Assembly (NCBI GenBank): GCA_030750975.1
Contig: JASMHC010000001.1
Location: 62,001 to 126,000, forward strand
Direction of reading: 5' to 3'
DNA from: Paracoccaceae bacterium
Lineage (GTDB): Bacteria > Pseudomonadota > Alphaproteobacteria > Rhodobacterales > Rhodobacteraceae
Length of the DNA stretch: 64,000 bases
This document shows positions 32,396-42,487 of this stretch, in pieces (position 1 is the first letter of the stretch; each line of letters starts with the position of its first letter). Position numbers and translations under genes: made by a program. Below the pieces are notes generated by a model. The model was not told the DNA's origin, made no database searches, and was given only the letters and a program-made list of their open reading frames with translations.

Positions 32396-33037
32396 TCAGC
32401 GGGTAAGCGACGCGGCTTCGCGGGCCAACGCCGTGATACCCGTCCAGTCGGCGTTTTCCACTTTGTCTTTCGGGGCAACCCAGCTGCCGCCGACACATAG
32501 CGTATTGGGCAGGCTTAGATAGTCATTGGCGTTTTTCAGTGAAACGCCGCCGGTCGGGCAGAAGCTGACCTGCGGCAACGGGGCACCGATTGCTTTCAGT
32601 GCAGGCGCGCCGCCATTGGCTTCGGCGGGGAAAAACTTTTGAACGGTGTAGCCGCGCTCGAGCAGGCGCATGACCTCGGACGAGGTTGCGGCGCCCGGTA
32701 GCAGGGGCAGATCGTTCGCCTCGCAAGCGTCCAGAATACGGTCGGTGGCGCCCGGAGACACGCCAAATTGCGCCCCTGCGGCCTTTGCAGCTTCGACATC
32801 GGCGCTGGTCAACAGCGTGCCCGCACCCACAACTCCGCCTTCGACCAAAGCCATCTCGCGGATTGCGTCCAAGGCACAGTCGGTGCGCAACGTCACCTCG
32901 AGCGCGGGAAGGCCACCAGCCACCAGTGCCTTGGCTAAAGCCTGCGCTTTGTCCAGATCATCAATAACCAGTACCGGCACGACCGGGGCCAGCAAACAAA
33001 CGGCCTTGGCTTTTTTACTTGCGATTTCGGGTGTCAT
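32396..33037 (-). CDS. eda: 2-keto-3-deoxy-6-phosphogluconate aldolase
   Basis: 213 aa. It splits KDPG into pyruvate and glyceraldehyde 3-phosphate, the second Entner-Doudoroff step. The Schiff-base Lys is in VQKFFPAE and the catalytic Glu in ALEVTLRT; PVVPVLVIDDLDKA marks the N-terminal strand. It starts 18 bp after edd and belongs to the same operon. In Roseobacter-group bacteria this pathway is the main route for sugar breakdown. Confidence 0.96.
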   Translation of the reverse strand: MTPEIASKKAKAVCLLAPVVPVLVIDDLDKAQALAKALVAGGLPALEVTLRTDCALDAIREMALVEGGVVGAGTLLTSADVEAAKAAGAQFGVSPGATDRILDACEANDLPLLPGAATSSEVMRLLERGYTVQKFFPAEANGGAPALKAIGAPLPQVSFCPTGGVSLKNANDYLSLPNTLCVGGSWVAPKDKVENADWTGITALAREAASLTR

Positions 33038-33055
33038 GCATGTGCTCCTGACAGG

Positions 33056-34861
33056 TTAGACAACGACGCCTGCGCCAGCGGTGGACAAGCCCACATTCCG
33101 GCGGAATACGTCAAACAGCTCGCGCCCGATGCCAGTGTGATTGGCACCCAGATCGGCCGATACCGGTTCGCGATCTTCAAACCCTTCAACAAGGCAATTG
33201 ATCACGCCGGTTTCGGCGTCAACGCGCAGAAGATCACCATCACGCAGCTTGGCCAATGGCCCGCCGCTGGTCGCCTCGGGTGATACGTGAATGGCCGCCG
33301 GAACCTTGCCCGATGCCCCGGACATGCGGCCATCGGTCAACAGGGCCACTTTCAGGCCGCGTTCCTGCAAAATGGACAGAAGTGGCGTCAGGCTGTGAAG
33401 CTCGGGCATGCCATTGGCTTGCGGCCCTTGGAAGCGGACCACAACAATCGTGTCCTCGGTAAACTCACCGGCGTTGAACGCATCTTTGACGTGCTGCTGA
33501 TCGCTGAAGACACGCGCTTTGGCCTCGATCACACGGCGTTCCGGCGCCACCGCCGAGACTTTCATGATGCCACTGCCGATATTGCCCTCAAGCCGTTTCA
33601 ATCCACCCGATACTTGGAACGGATCGGTGGACGGACGCAGGATTTTTTCATTCAGGCTGGTTTTGCTGCCCGGTTCATAGCGCAGCTTGTCGTCAACCAG
33701 CTTGGGTTCCTCGGTATACCGCGCAAGACCCTCGCCCGCGACGGTCATCGTGTCATCATGCAGCAGACCGGCATCCAGCAAATCGCCGATGATGAAGCCC
33801 AGACCGCCTGCGGCGTGGAAATGGTTCACATCCGCCAGACCGTTCGGGTAGACCTTGGCCATCAGGGGGGTCACGTTGCTAATTTCGTCGAAATCTTCGG
33901 TTTCGATCAACACACCTGCCGCGCGGGCCATGGCCGGAAGGTGCAGCACCAGATTGGTTGATCCCCCGGTTGCCATCAATCCGACGATGCCGTTCACAAA
34001 AGCCCGTTCGTCAAGGATTTGGCTGACAGGGCGGAATTCATTGCCAAGCGCCGTCAGTTGAAGAACACGTTCCGTTCCGGCGACAGTCAAAGCGTCCCGC
34101 AGCGGGGTGTTCGGATTAACGAACGAGGCGCCGGGAAGGTGCAGGCCCATGAACTCCATCAACATCTGGTTGGTATTCGCGGTGCCATAGAAAGTGCAGG
34201 TGCCCGGCCCGTGATAGCTGGCCATTTCGGCCTTCATCAGCTCATCCCGGCCGATTTCACCTTTGGCGAATTGCTGGCGAATGCGGGCTTTTTCGTCGTT
34301 CGGCAACCCGCTGGTCATCGGACCGGCGGGAAGAAAGATGGACGGAATATGCCCGAATGTCGCCGCCGCGATGATCAGGCCGGGGACGATTTTGTCACAC
34401 ACGCCCAGATAAACGGCCGCATCAAAGGTGTTGTGTGACAAGGCAACCGCGCTGGCCATGGCGATGACATCGCGGGAAAACAGCGACAGTTCCATTCCGG
34501 GCTGGCCCTGGGTGACGCCGTCACACATGGCGGGCACACCGCCGGCGACCTGAGCGGTCGCGCCGTTTGCGCGGGCGGTTTGCTTGATCAGGGCGGGGTA
34601 GGTTTCAAACGGCTGGTGGGCCGAAAGCATGTCATTATAAGTGGTGATAATGCCGATATTCGCAGCCTTGCCTTCGATCAAAGGCGTCTGATCCGCCCCC
34701 ATCGCGGCATAGGCATGGGCCTGATTTCCGCAGCTGAGATGCGCCCGGCGCGGGCCGTTTTCTATCGCGTGGCCGATCTTGTCCAGATAGGCTTTTCGGC
34801 TGTCAGACGAGCGTGCGACAATCCTGTCGGTTACTTTGGCAATGGTCGAATTAAGCGGCAT
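33056..34861 (-). CDS. edd: 6-phosphogluconate dehydratase
   Basis: 601 aa IlvD/Edd-family iron-sulfur dehydratase making KDPG from 6-phosphogluconate. Cluster ligands fit [17 protein letters not shown] and [12 protein letters not shown], plus the Cys in [15 protein letters not shown]. The C-terminal [21 protein letters not shown] is typical. Upstream a perfect 14-bp palindrome (34904-34917) overlaps the proposed -35 element, suggesting repression by a LacI-type regulator. Confidence 0.96.
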   Translation of the reverse strand: MPLNSTIAKVTDRIVARSSDSRKAYLDKIGHAIENGPRRAHLSCGNQAHAYAAMGADQTPLIEGKAANIGIITTYNDMLSAHQPFETYPALIKQTARANGATAQVAGGVPAMCDGVTQGQPGMELSLFSRDVIAMASAVALSHNTFDAAVYLGVCDKIVPGLIIAAATFGHIPSIFLPAGPMTSGLPNDEKARIRQQFAKGEIGRDELMKAEMASYHGPGTCTFYGTANTNQMLMEFMGLHLPGASFVNPNTPLRDALTVAGTERVLQLTALGNEFRPVSQILDERAFVNGIVGLMATGGSTNLVLHLPAMARAAGVLIETEDFDEISNVTPLMAKVYPNGLADVNHFHAAGGLGFIIGDLLDAGLLHDDTMTVAGEGLARYTEEPKLVDDKLRYEPGSKTSLNEKILRPSTDPFQVSGGLKRLEGNIGSGIMKVSAVAPERRVIEAKARVFSDQQHVKDAFNAGEFTEDTIVVVRFQGPQANGMPELHSLTPLLSILQERGLKVALLTDGRMSGASGKVPAAIHVSPEATSGGPLAKLRDGDLLRVDAETGVINCLVEGFEDREPVSADLGANHTGIGRELFDVFRRNVGLSTAGAGVVV

Positions 34862-34889
34862 ATGCGATTCTCTTTACCTGTTCGCGGGA

Positions 34890-34918
34890 TGTTTAACATT
34901 CGCTGTTAGCGCTAACAA
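34890..34918 (-). promoter_or_regulatory. Proposed promoter of edd-eda
   Basis: On the minus strand TTGTTA (34918-34913) and TAAACA (34895-34890) have a 17-bp spacer. The -35 lies within the TGTTAGCGCTAACA palindrome. Confidence 0.5.
34904..34917. promoter_or_regulatory. LacI-type operator at edd
   Basis: TGTTAGCGCTAACA is a perfect 14-bp palindrome with the central CG common to LacI-family operators. Near-copies occur upstream of eno (42433-42446 and 42474-42487). Confidence 0.65.
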
Positions 34919-35090
34919 GAATATTCGTCCAAACCCCCGTCATATGGGGCAGGCTTTGTCAAAATGACATGTTTGATGATTAAATTACCCATGTTTTGGC
35001 AGCGTTATGCCCCAATTGGAACAGATTCTCCGCCGATATTACTCAGGTCAGCGGCAGGAATCCGCGTTTAGTTTAGGTTTGGAGGCGAAA

Positions 35091-35786
35091 ATGCTTCGTA
35101 TTCGCAACATCGTTTTGGGACTGGCAGCTCTGAGTGTTTCGGCCTGCGCCGAGATGGGCAGTGTAACGCGCAATGCGCCGTTTGAAAGCACGCTTCCGTC
35201 TGTGGCGGCGGTTGAAGCCGTTGCGCCAAGCTTTGATGAAATTCCGGAAATCGTGACCCGCTCGTCCCCTGAGATCGAGGTTATTCCGCAGGCTCAGTCC
35301 TATAATGTGGTCGATGTGATTGTTGATGTTCCGCGCACTCTGACCGTATCCGAGGCAAACTCATTGATCCCGAATGCCGATATCGTTTGGCAGGAAGAAG
35401 AATATGGCGACCGGTACGAACAGGTGACGCGGATTGTTCAGGACGCAATGGAAATCGGAGTTGCTGGCCTGAAGGGCGAGCGCGACGTAATTCTTTTCGT
35501 CTCGGTCAAGAAGTTCCACACATTGACCAAAGCGGCCCGTTATACCGTTGGCGGTGGTCATACCATTCATTTTGACATTACGCTTTTGGACCCTGTAACC
35601 GGAACGATGGTTGAACCGACCCGCCGCGTGAACGCCAGCTTTGCGGCCCTTGGTGGCGCGGCTGCGCTGATCGCGGAAAGTGCAGGAATGACGCAAAAGG
35701 CACGCATCTCGCAGCAATTGGTCAAGGTGATTTTCGAAGAGCTTGGCGGCAAGCTGGTTCCGGCGGAATTTGCCCAGGCAGGTTAA
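35091..35786 (+). CDS. DUF6778-like lipoprotein
   Basis: 231 aa from an ATG with a GGAGG site; an upstream in-frame start adds an unlikely 28-residue tail. The N-terminus MLRIRNIVLGLAALSVSAC carries a lipobox (VSAC), so the mature protein is lipid-anchored, probably in the periplasm or outer membrane. The middle (TVSEANSLIPNADIVWQEE) and a GGHTIHFDITLLDPVTG segment resemble a family I associate with DUF6778 in Rhodobacterales. Function unknown. It is followed by the methyltransferase gene after 43 bp. Confidence 0.7.
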   Translation: MLRIRNIVLGLAALSVSACAEMGSVTRNAPFESTLPSVAAVEAVAPSFDEIPEIVTRSSPEIEVIPQAQSYNVVDVIVDVPRTLTVSEANSLIPNADIVWQEEEYGDRYEQVTRIVQDAMEIGVAGLKGERDVILFVSVKKFHTLTKAARYTVGGGHTIHFDITLLDPVTGTMVEPTRRVNASFAALGGAAALIAESAGMTQKARISQQLVKVIFEELGGKLVPAEFAQAG

Positions 35787-35829
35787 CACAAGGCTTTAAG
35801 CCCGGAGGGAAACTGGGTAGGAGGGCTGC

Positions 35830-37026
35830 ATGACGCAGCCCTCTTTGCCATTTGTAAGACTGAAACCGAAAGCCAGGCCCCAAGCGATCCGCCATGGGTT
35901 TCCGTGGGTTTATGACAACGAAGTCGTCACGGATCGCCGAACGAAAGGGCTTGCGCCTGGATCATTGGCGGTGCTTGAAGATTCAGAGCGCAGGCCTTTG
36001 GCTTTGGTTGCGGTCAATCCAAAATCGCGAATATTCTGCCGAGTTCTGGATCGTGATCCTGAGGCCCGGATTGACGAAGCATGGTTCGCCAAGCGTCTTA
36101 AGAAAGCGCTTGAGATGCGCGAGCGTCTTTATGGTGAACCATTCTACCGATTGTGTCATGCCGAACCCGACGGTCTGCCCGGTGTGGTCATTGACCGGTT
36201 TGGCGACGTTGCGGTGGTGCAGCCCAATGCAGCCTGGGCGAATGCGCGCATGGAACCCTTGGTTTCCGCATTGGTTGCGGTCACTGGTGTTTCCACCGTG
36301 ATCATGAACGGAATGGGCAGGGCGCGCGGGCTGGAAGGGCTGGACGAGGTTACGAAGGTACTGATCGGTCAGGCCCCAACCGCGCCGATCCGGGTTCGGA
36401 TGAACGGCGCTACCTATATGGCGGACCTGATGGGGGGGCAGAAAACAGGTTTGTTCTTTGACCAGCGGCCAAATCACGCCTTTGCTGCCAAGCTGGCCCG
36501 TGGGGGGCGGGTGCTGGATGTGTTTTCCCATGTGGGCGGGTTTGCCTTGGCCTCACTGGCTGGTGGGGCGGGGTTTGCCATGTCCGTGGATGGCTCGGCT
36601 TCGGCCCTTGCTTTGGCCGAGGAAGGGGCCAGACAATCCGGATTTGCGGATCGCTTTCAGACCCGCAAAGGCGATGCGTTCGACATGTTGGCGCAGCTGG
36701 CGGAGGAAAGCGAAAGCTTTGACCTTGTGATCTGCGACCCACCGGCCTTTGCCCCCAGCAAAAAGGCGCTGGACGCCGGGCTTCGCGCCTATGAGCGGAT
36801 TGCCCGCATGGCGGCCCCTTTGGTGAAAGACGGCGGGTATCTGGCGCTGTGTTCCTGTAGCCATGCAGCGGATTTGCAGAAATTCCGTACCGCATCTGCA
36901 AGAGGGATAGGCCGGTCGGGCAGAACTGCACAGCTGATCCATACGGGTTTTGCCGGACCGGACCATCCGTTGATGCCGCAGCTTGCGGAAAGCGGCTATC
37001 TTAAATCGCTCTTTTTCCGGCTATGA
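35830..37026 (+). CDS. RlmI-like class I SAM-dependent 23S rRNA methyltransferase
   Basis: 398 aa. An N-terminal PUA domain (about 7-75, AIRHGFPWVYDNEV) is followed by a THUMP-less linker and a Rossmann methyltransferase domain with KTGLFFDQRPN, VLDVFSHVGGFALA (SAM binding) and VICDPPAFAPSK (catalytic loop), then CSCSH (possible catalytic Cys). This layout matches RlmI/YccW, which makes m5C in 23S rRNA. The target base here is inferred. The stop overlaps the PIN gene start as ATGA. Confidence 0.88.
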   Translation: MTQPSLPFVRLKPKARPQAIRHGFPWVYDNEVVTDRRTKGLAPGSLAVLEDSERRPLALVAVNPKSRIFCRVLDRDPEARIDEAWFAKRLKKALEMRERLYGEPFYRLCHAEPDGLPGVVIDRFGDVAVVQPNAAWANARMEPLVSALVAVTGVSTVIMNGMGRARGLEGLDEVTKVLIGQAPTAPIRVRMNGATYMADLMGGQKTGLFFDQRPNHAFAAKLARGGRVLDVFSHVGGFALASLAGGAGFAMSVDGSASALALAEEGARQSGFADRFQTRKGDAFDMLAQLAEESESFDLVICDPPAFAPSKKALDAGLRAYERIARMAAPLVKDGGYLALCSCSHAADLQKFRTASARGIGRSGRTAQLIHTGFAGPDHPLMPQLAESGYLKSLFFRL

Positions 37027-37565
37027 AATATCTTTTAGACGCATGCGTTCTTTTCCCGACGGTGATGCGCGAGGTTCTGTTGGCGGTCGCGAAAACCGGG
37101 GTTTACGAACCCGTCTGGTCCGACAGAATTCTTGAGGAATGGGCGTTGGCTGCCCGTAAACTGGGACCAGAAGGCGAATTGCAGGCCCGCGCCGAGATTG
37201 CCTTGGTCAACGCTGCATGGCCGGCGGCGAAAGTTCAATCGCCCGATGGGCTGGAAGACCGACTTTGGTTGCCAGACCCGTCGGATATACACGTGCTGGC
37301 TTCGGCCATCGCCGGTTCGGCGGATGGGATCATCACCCTGAACGCCAAAGATTTCCCCCGACAGATACTTGCGGAACACGGATTAAGCCGCGTTGACGCG
37401 GATGGGTTTCTGCTGGGGATCCATAAAGCCAACCCTGATATCGTATCCAATGCTGCCGAAGCTGTGCGTCAGAAGGCCGAGCACCTGTCCGGCCAGCCTT
37501 GGGAGATGCGAAAGCTGATGAAAAAGGCGCGGCTGCCGCGTTTGGGCAAAGCCCTTACCCGTTAG
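37023..37565 (+). CDS. PIN-domain protein
   Basis: 180 aa. The PIN nuclease domain covers about 1-130: first Asp in MKYLLDACVLFP, Glu in RILEEW, and later Asp residues in PDPSDIHVLASAIAG and TLNAKDFP. These acidic positions fit a metal-dependent RNase. The C-terminal 50 residues are basic. No antitoxin-like gene is adjacent; instead it is translationally coupled to an rRNA methyltransferase, so a role in RNA processing is as likely as a toxin role. Its end overlaps the convergent M48 gene by 11 bp. Confidence 0.82.
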   Translation: MKYLLDACVLFPTVMREVLLAVAKTGVYEPVWSDRILEEWALAARKLGPEGELQARAEIALVNAAWPAAKVQSPDGLEDRLWLPDPSDIHVLASAIAGSADGIITLNAKDFPRQILAEHGLSRVDADGFLLGIHKANPDIVSNAAEAVRQKAEHLSGQPWEMRKLMKKARLPRLGKALTR

Positions 37566-38244
37566 TGCGCCATTTGGTTTCAAGCTTTTCAATCGCCGAA
37601 ATCCGCTGGTCCGTTTTCGGGTGGCTCATTAGCCAGGCCGGAACAGCGCCTGCATTCGCAGCGGTCAGTTTGTCGAGTTTTCGAAACAAGGATTTCTGAG
37701 GCTCTGTCCCGATCCCTGCCTTGGTCAGCAACGCGGCCGCATATTCATCGGCTTCATATTCGTCGCCACGCGAAAGCCGCGCGGCCAGCAGCGAGGTCAA
37801 AGCGCTTGCGATATAGATGCCAAAACCCGGGATAAAGCGTGACAACACCATGCCAAGTGCTGCCCGCATTGCGTTCTGGCCGGAAAAGTCGATCATCCGG
37901 CGGCGGGAATGGCCCAAGGCAACATGGCCCAGCTCGTGGGCGATCACGCTTGTCATTTCTTCGGCGTTCAGGTCGCCCTGACGGAATTTCTGATAAAAGC
38001 CGCGGGTGATAAAGATGCGTCCATCCGGTGCGGCCAGCCCGTTGACCGGATCAATATCGTAGATATGCACACGCACGCGCGGCAAATCGAGCGCCTTGGC
38101 CAGACGGGAGGTCTGTTCCAGCAGTTTCGGATCCGCCAATTCGGTTGAGCGTTCATCAAGCTGCCTTGATGTGCGCCAGACAGAAAACCGGTACATGACA
38201 AGCCCATAAAGAAGGGCGATCAGGATGGGGCTGAACTTTAGCAT
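37555..38244 (-). CDS. M48-family membrane zinc metalloprotease
   Basis: 229 aa. An N-terminal membrane helix (about 4-20) and the zinc motif HELGHVALGH (about residue 103-112) with a downstream Glu in GDEYEADEYAA define an M48 peptidase, HtpX/Ste24-like but short. A second hydrophobic stretch lies near 128-152. Such enzymes act in membrane protein quality control. It overlaps the PIN gene tail to tail. Confidence 0.88.
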   Translation of the reverse strand: MLKFSPILIALLYGLVMYRFSVWRTSRQLDERSTELADPKLLEQTSRLAKALDLPRVRVHIYDIDPVNGLAAPDGRIFITRGFYQKFRQGDLNAEEMTSVIAHELGHVALGHSRRRMIDFSGQNAMRAALGMVLSRFIPGFGIYIASALTSLLAARLSRGDEYEADEYAAALLTKAGIGTEPQKSLFRKLDKLTAANAGAVPAWLMSHPKTDQRISAIEKLETKWRTNG

Positions 38245-38297
38245 GACCTTTATATGTTTCTGTAAACCAGCTCTGGCAAGGGCGGAAACAAGGGTTC

Positions 38298-38723
38298 TCA
38301 GCCAGTTGGAATGTCAAATTCCGGTGAGGCCAGAGTAAACCCCTCAAACCGAAACCCGGGGCTGACGGTGCAGCCGACCAAGGTGAAGTCTCCGGTCGTT
38401 CGGGCAGATTGCCAATGACACGCGGGCACAATCAGCTGAGGCAACTGGCCGGATCGCAAATCCGGGCCAAGATGATGCGTTTGGGCAGGTCCTTTTTCAG
38501 TCGGCGAAAGGGAAAGGATCAGCGGGGCGCCAGCGTAGTAGTGCCAGATTTCAACGGCATCGACCTTGTGCCAATGGCTTTGCTCTCCTGCTTTCAAAAG
38601 GAAGTAGATACTTGTTCCGGCAGGTCGCTCGCCTTCTGCATCGGCCACCCATGTTTGGCGGTAATGGCCGCCCTCGGGATGGGGGCGCAGGTTCAGATGC
38701 GCTATGATATCGTCAGCTGTCAT
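38298..38723 (-). CDS. DUF985 cupin-fold protein
   Basis: 141 aa. The sequence HPEGGHYRQTW, SIYFLLKAGEQSHWHKVDAVEIWHYYAG and VPACHWQSA matches the DUF985 cupin family (YML079-like). His and Glu residues in the SHWHKVDAVE segment could bind metal or a small ligand. The biochemical role is not established. It is upstream of the M48 gene with a 53-bp gap, possibly cotranscribed. Confidence 0.85.
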   Translation of the reverse strand: MTADDIIAHLNLRPHPEGGHYRQTWVADAEGERPAGTSIYFLLKAGEQSHWHKVDAVEIWHYYAGAPLILSLSPTEKGPAQTHHLGPDLRSGQLPQLIVPACHWQSARTTGDFTLVGCTVSPGFRFEGFTLASPEFDIPTG

Positions 38724-38761
38724 GCCGTCAGGCTAGCGCTTTGTGTGGGCGAGGCAACACC

Positions 38762-39385
38762 TTACGCCGTTTTTGCGGGGGCTTCGGCTTTGCTGGAATG
38801 CGCCCGCAAGGATTTGACGATCCACAGGATCATCGCTCCGGCCAGTGCCAGTGCCGCCAAAATGCCGATCACGTCGCCCGCAACCTCGGATGCGGCGGAA
38901 ATATTGGCGGCAAATGTAAAACCGACCCCGACATAGACAGATACCCAGATCAGCTCGCCCAGGGTGTCCCAGATGGTAAAGCGCCACCAGTTCAGACGCG
39001 CGGCACCCGCGACGAAATTCACCCAAGGACCCAATGGGGCAAAGAGCCAGGTTGAGAAGAATACACCGACTCCGCCGTAGCGGTCGATCAGCCGTTGTGC
39101 CCTGCCAATGACCTTGGCGCGGGCCGCATTGTTTTTAAGCCGGTCCACCAAGGGCGCGCCGCCGCGCCTGCCAATCTGAAACCCAGTCTGGTCGCCAGCA
39201 ACAGCGCCCAACAAAGCCCCGCCAAAAACCTGCCAGAACGAAAGGTCGCCGGTTGCCACAAATGCCCCAGCCGCCAGCATCATAAGCGATGTCGGAATCG
39301 GGACCAGCAGGCAGGACAGAAAGGCCGAGATCAGCACCACGATGGCACCATAGCTCGTGACCAGTGAAAATATCACATCACTCAC
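38762..39385 (-). CDS. DedA-family membrane protein
   Basis: 207 aa. DedA/SNARE-associated proteins are membrane proteins linked to lipid or proton homeostasis; some flip undecaprenyl phosphate or phosphatidylethanolamine. Motifs visible are GGALLGAVAGDQTGFQIGR and FFSTWLFAPLGPWVNFVAGA, followed by three more hydrophobic helices. I prefer the GTG at 39383-39385 (AAGGAAT site, overlapping the previous gene's stop by 8 bp) to a TTG 11 codons upstream. Confidence 0.82.
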   Translation of the reverse strand: MSDVIFSLVTSYGAIVVLISAFLSCLLVPIPTSLMMLAAGAFVATGDLSFWQVFGGALLGAVAGDQTGFQIGRRGGAPLVDRLKNNAARAKVIGRAQRLIDRYGGVGVFFSTWLFAPLGPWVNFVAGAARLNWWRFTIWDTLGELIWVSVYVGVGFTFAANISAASEVAGDVIGILAALALAGAMILWIVKSLRAHSSKAEAPAKTA

Positions 39386-39764
39386 TGGGTATTCCTTCCC
39401 TTGCCCGATATTCGGCAATGGTCGTTTCTACCTGAATTATCAGCTGTTCCACCGGTATGCCACGCTCGGCTGCGATCATTTGCAGGTTCGGAGGACGGCC
39501 AAATTCGCTTTCGAACTCAAGGGCCTCAGCAATAACGGGGCGCGGCACCCGCCATGAATGCGCGACAAAACGGGGTGTCATCCACGCCTCGATTGCCACA
39601 TCGCGGGGCGGAGCCATGCGCATCATGTGATTAACAAGCTGAAACCCGAAAAAACCGGCAGCGGCAAGGCTGATGGCCAGTATCGCCACAGCAATCGGAG
39701 CGGCTTTCCAGGCTGATTTGAGTTTGGCGAACACCTGTCCCTCCGATGTCGGGGTACCATGCAT
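39378..39764 (-). CDS. Hypothetical single-pass membrane protein
   Basis: 128 aa. One membrane helix (about 24-45) is followed by a soluble part with DVAIEAWMTPRFVAHSWRVP and a C-terminal ERGIPVEQLIIQVETTIAEYR helix. The C-terminal half (about 60-128) would be periplasmic or cytoplasmic depending on topology. I do not recognise the family. It overlaps the dedA-type gene start, so both are probably translated together. Confidence 0.65.
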   Translation of the reverse strand: MHGTPTSEGQVFAKLKSAWKAAPIAVAILAISLAAAGFFGFQLVNHMMRMAPPRDVAIEAWMTPRFVAHSWRVPRPVIAEALEFESEFGRPPNLQMIAAERGIPVEQLIIQVETTIAEYRAREGIPSE

Positions 39765-39802
39765 TTGAAACGCGATAGCGGCCGAGTTCCGTCGAAAATA
39801 GA

Positions 39803-40951
39803 TTATCGGACCAAAAGGTCCAGCGAATAGCGTGACAGTCGTTCGACACCGGTTTCAGTGCATAATACGGTGTGCCCATAGCACATCGCCAAATTTGCGT
39901 CGCTGTCCATCAGGATCATGTGCAGGAAGAAAGCTTGATTGGCCTGCATCTTCAGGGGATTGCCTTCGTAAAACATCGGAAATTCCACCCAGATCGGTTG
40001 AAAAACCGCACCCATGCCGTAGCCGCAGGCATTCAGGCGGGCATGATGCAGACCGTGCGCGTCAAAAACCTTTGCATGGGCGTCAAAGACGTCGCCCATC
40101 GGCGCACCGGGGCGGATGGCGTTCTCACAAGCCTCCAAAGCTTCCGCCGCTGCTGCATGCATACGGATTTGCGTGTCGTTTGGTGTGCCAATCACCACGG
40201 TGCGCATCATCGCCGCGTGATAGCGCATGTAGCTGCCGGACCATTCCAGCGTCATTTGGTCCTGGTGCGAAAGGCTGCGCTTGCCTGCGTATGAGCGGCA
40301 CATCAATGCGCCGTCGCCGGATCCCAGAATGAATTCATTTCCCGCGTATTCGCCGCCGCCCTTGAAAACCGCCCCTTGCATATTGGCCAGAATATCGCCT
40401 TCGAATGCGCCGGCCTTAGCGGTTTGAAGTGCGGCGTCCAGCGCATCGTCCGAAAGCGCGGCCGCTTTTCGTATACAGGCGATTTCAGCTTCGGATTTCA
40501 CGCGACGCAAGGGCGGCAAAATGGACGACCCGTCCTGAAGCACTGGCAGGGCGGTTTCCAGCATCTTACCGTAATAATGCGGCAGACCCGCCGTATTGAT
40601 CTCGGCCGCGATGTTGGATGTTTTGACCTCAAGACGGCTTAACAGTCTTAGCAAATTGTCGGTCGGATTGACCCCTTCCACATCTTTCCAGACATGCACC
40701 TGATCTTCGGTGAGGGTCGAGGTGAACAGCGCCTGCCGATAATCCGGTGCACGGGTCAAAAGATGCAAAGTACCCGATGAGGTAAGAACCATGCACTGGA
40801 ACATTGCAAAGCCAAAAGTGTCGTAGCCGCAAAGCCAATATTGGCTCTCAGGTGAAAAGATCAGCAGGGCGTCATAACCCGCATCCGAAATGGCCCGCAC
40901 CGCGCGGGTCTGGCGGTCGGCGTACTCAGCGTCTGAGAAGTGGCGAGGCAT
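39803..40951 (-). CDS. Creatinase-like M24 family protein (possible ectoine hydrolase-type)
   Basis: 382 aa from an ATG with an AAGGA site; the longer frame lacks support. An N-terminal creatinase domain (about 10-140) and a pita-bread domain follow. The segment where metallopeptidases have two Asp ligands reads LEWSGSYMRYHAAMMRT, without them, so the enzyme is probably metal-free like creatinase. The C-terminal ACGYGMG and EFPMFYEGNP remind me of ectoine hydrolase (DoeA/EutD). No other ectoine genes are nearby, so the substrate remains open. Confidence 0.75.
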   Translation of the reverse strand: MPRHFSDAEYADRQTRAVRAISDAGYDALLIFSPESQYWLCGYDTFGFAMFQCMVLTSSGTLHLLTRAPDYRQALFTSTLTEDQVHVWKDVEGVNPTDNLLRLLSRLEVKTSNIAAEINTAGLPHYYGKMLETALPVLQDGSSILPPLRRVKSEAEIACIRKAAALSDDALDAALQTAKAGAFEGDILANMQGAVFKGGGEYAGNEFILGSGDGALMCRSYAGKRSLSHQDQMTLEWSGSYMRYHAAMMRTVVIGTPNDTQIRMHAAAAEALEACENAIRPGAPMGDVFDAHAKVFDAHGLHHARLNACGYGMGAVFQPIWVEFPMFYEGNPLKMQANQAFFLHMILMDSDANLAMCYGHTVLCTETGVERLSRYSLDLLVR

Positions 40952-41024
40952 AGAGATCCTTTCCGTCGGTTGATCTATCCAACGATCAAGGGCTGCGTCT
41001 GACAAGCCAGAATGCGACATGCGC

Positions 41025-41063
41025 AAAAGAAAACGCCGCCTCGCATGATACGGGGCGGCGTTT
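41025..41063 (-). terminator. Rho-independent terminator of eno
   Basis: On the minus strand a 10-bp stem AAACGCCGCC/GGCGGCGTTT is followed by TTCTTTT. It lies 20 bp beyond the eno stop codon. Confidence 0.85.
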
Positions 41064-41083
41064 GTGATTGAATGTCAGCAGGT

Positions 41084-42425
<1,342 letters not shown>

Positions 42426-42432
42426 CAGGAAA

Positions 42433-42446
42433 TGATAGCGCTAACA
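42433..42446. promoter_or_regulatory. LacI-type operator upstream of eno
   Basis: TGATAGCGCTAACA is 13/14 identical to the edd palindrome and lies 7 bp upstream of the proposed eno -35. Confidence 0.6.
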
Positions 42447-42473
42447 GCAACCGATTGTCGGGCGATTCTACAA

Positions 42474-42487
42474 TGTTAGCGCCGACG
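42474..42487. promoter_or_regulatory. Second, weaker edd-type operator near eno
   Basis: TGTTAGCGCCGACG agrees with the edd palindrome at 11 of 14 positions. It overlaps the last codons of the neighbouring EamA gene; its centre is 41 bp (about four turns) from the site at 42433. Confidence 0.4.

Noticed and set aside
37023-37565. Toxin-antitoxin module built on the PIN protein
   Set aside because: No small antitoxin gene precedes or follows it; its upstream neighbour is a methyltransferase overlapping by 4 bp.
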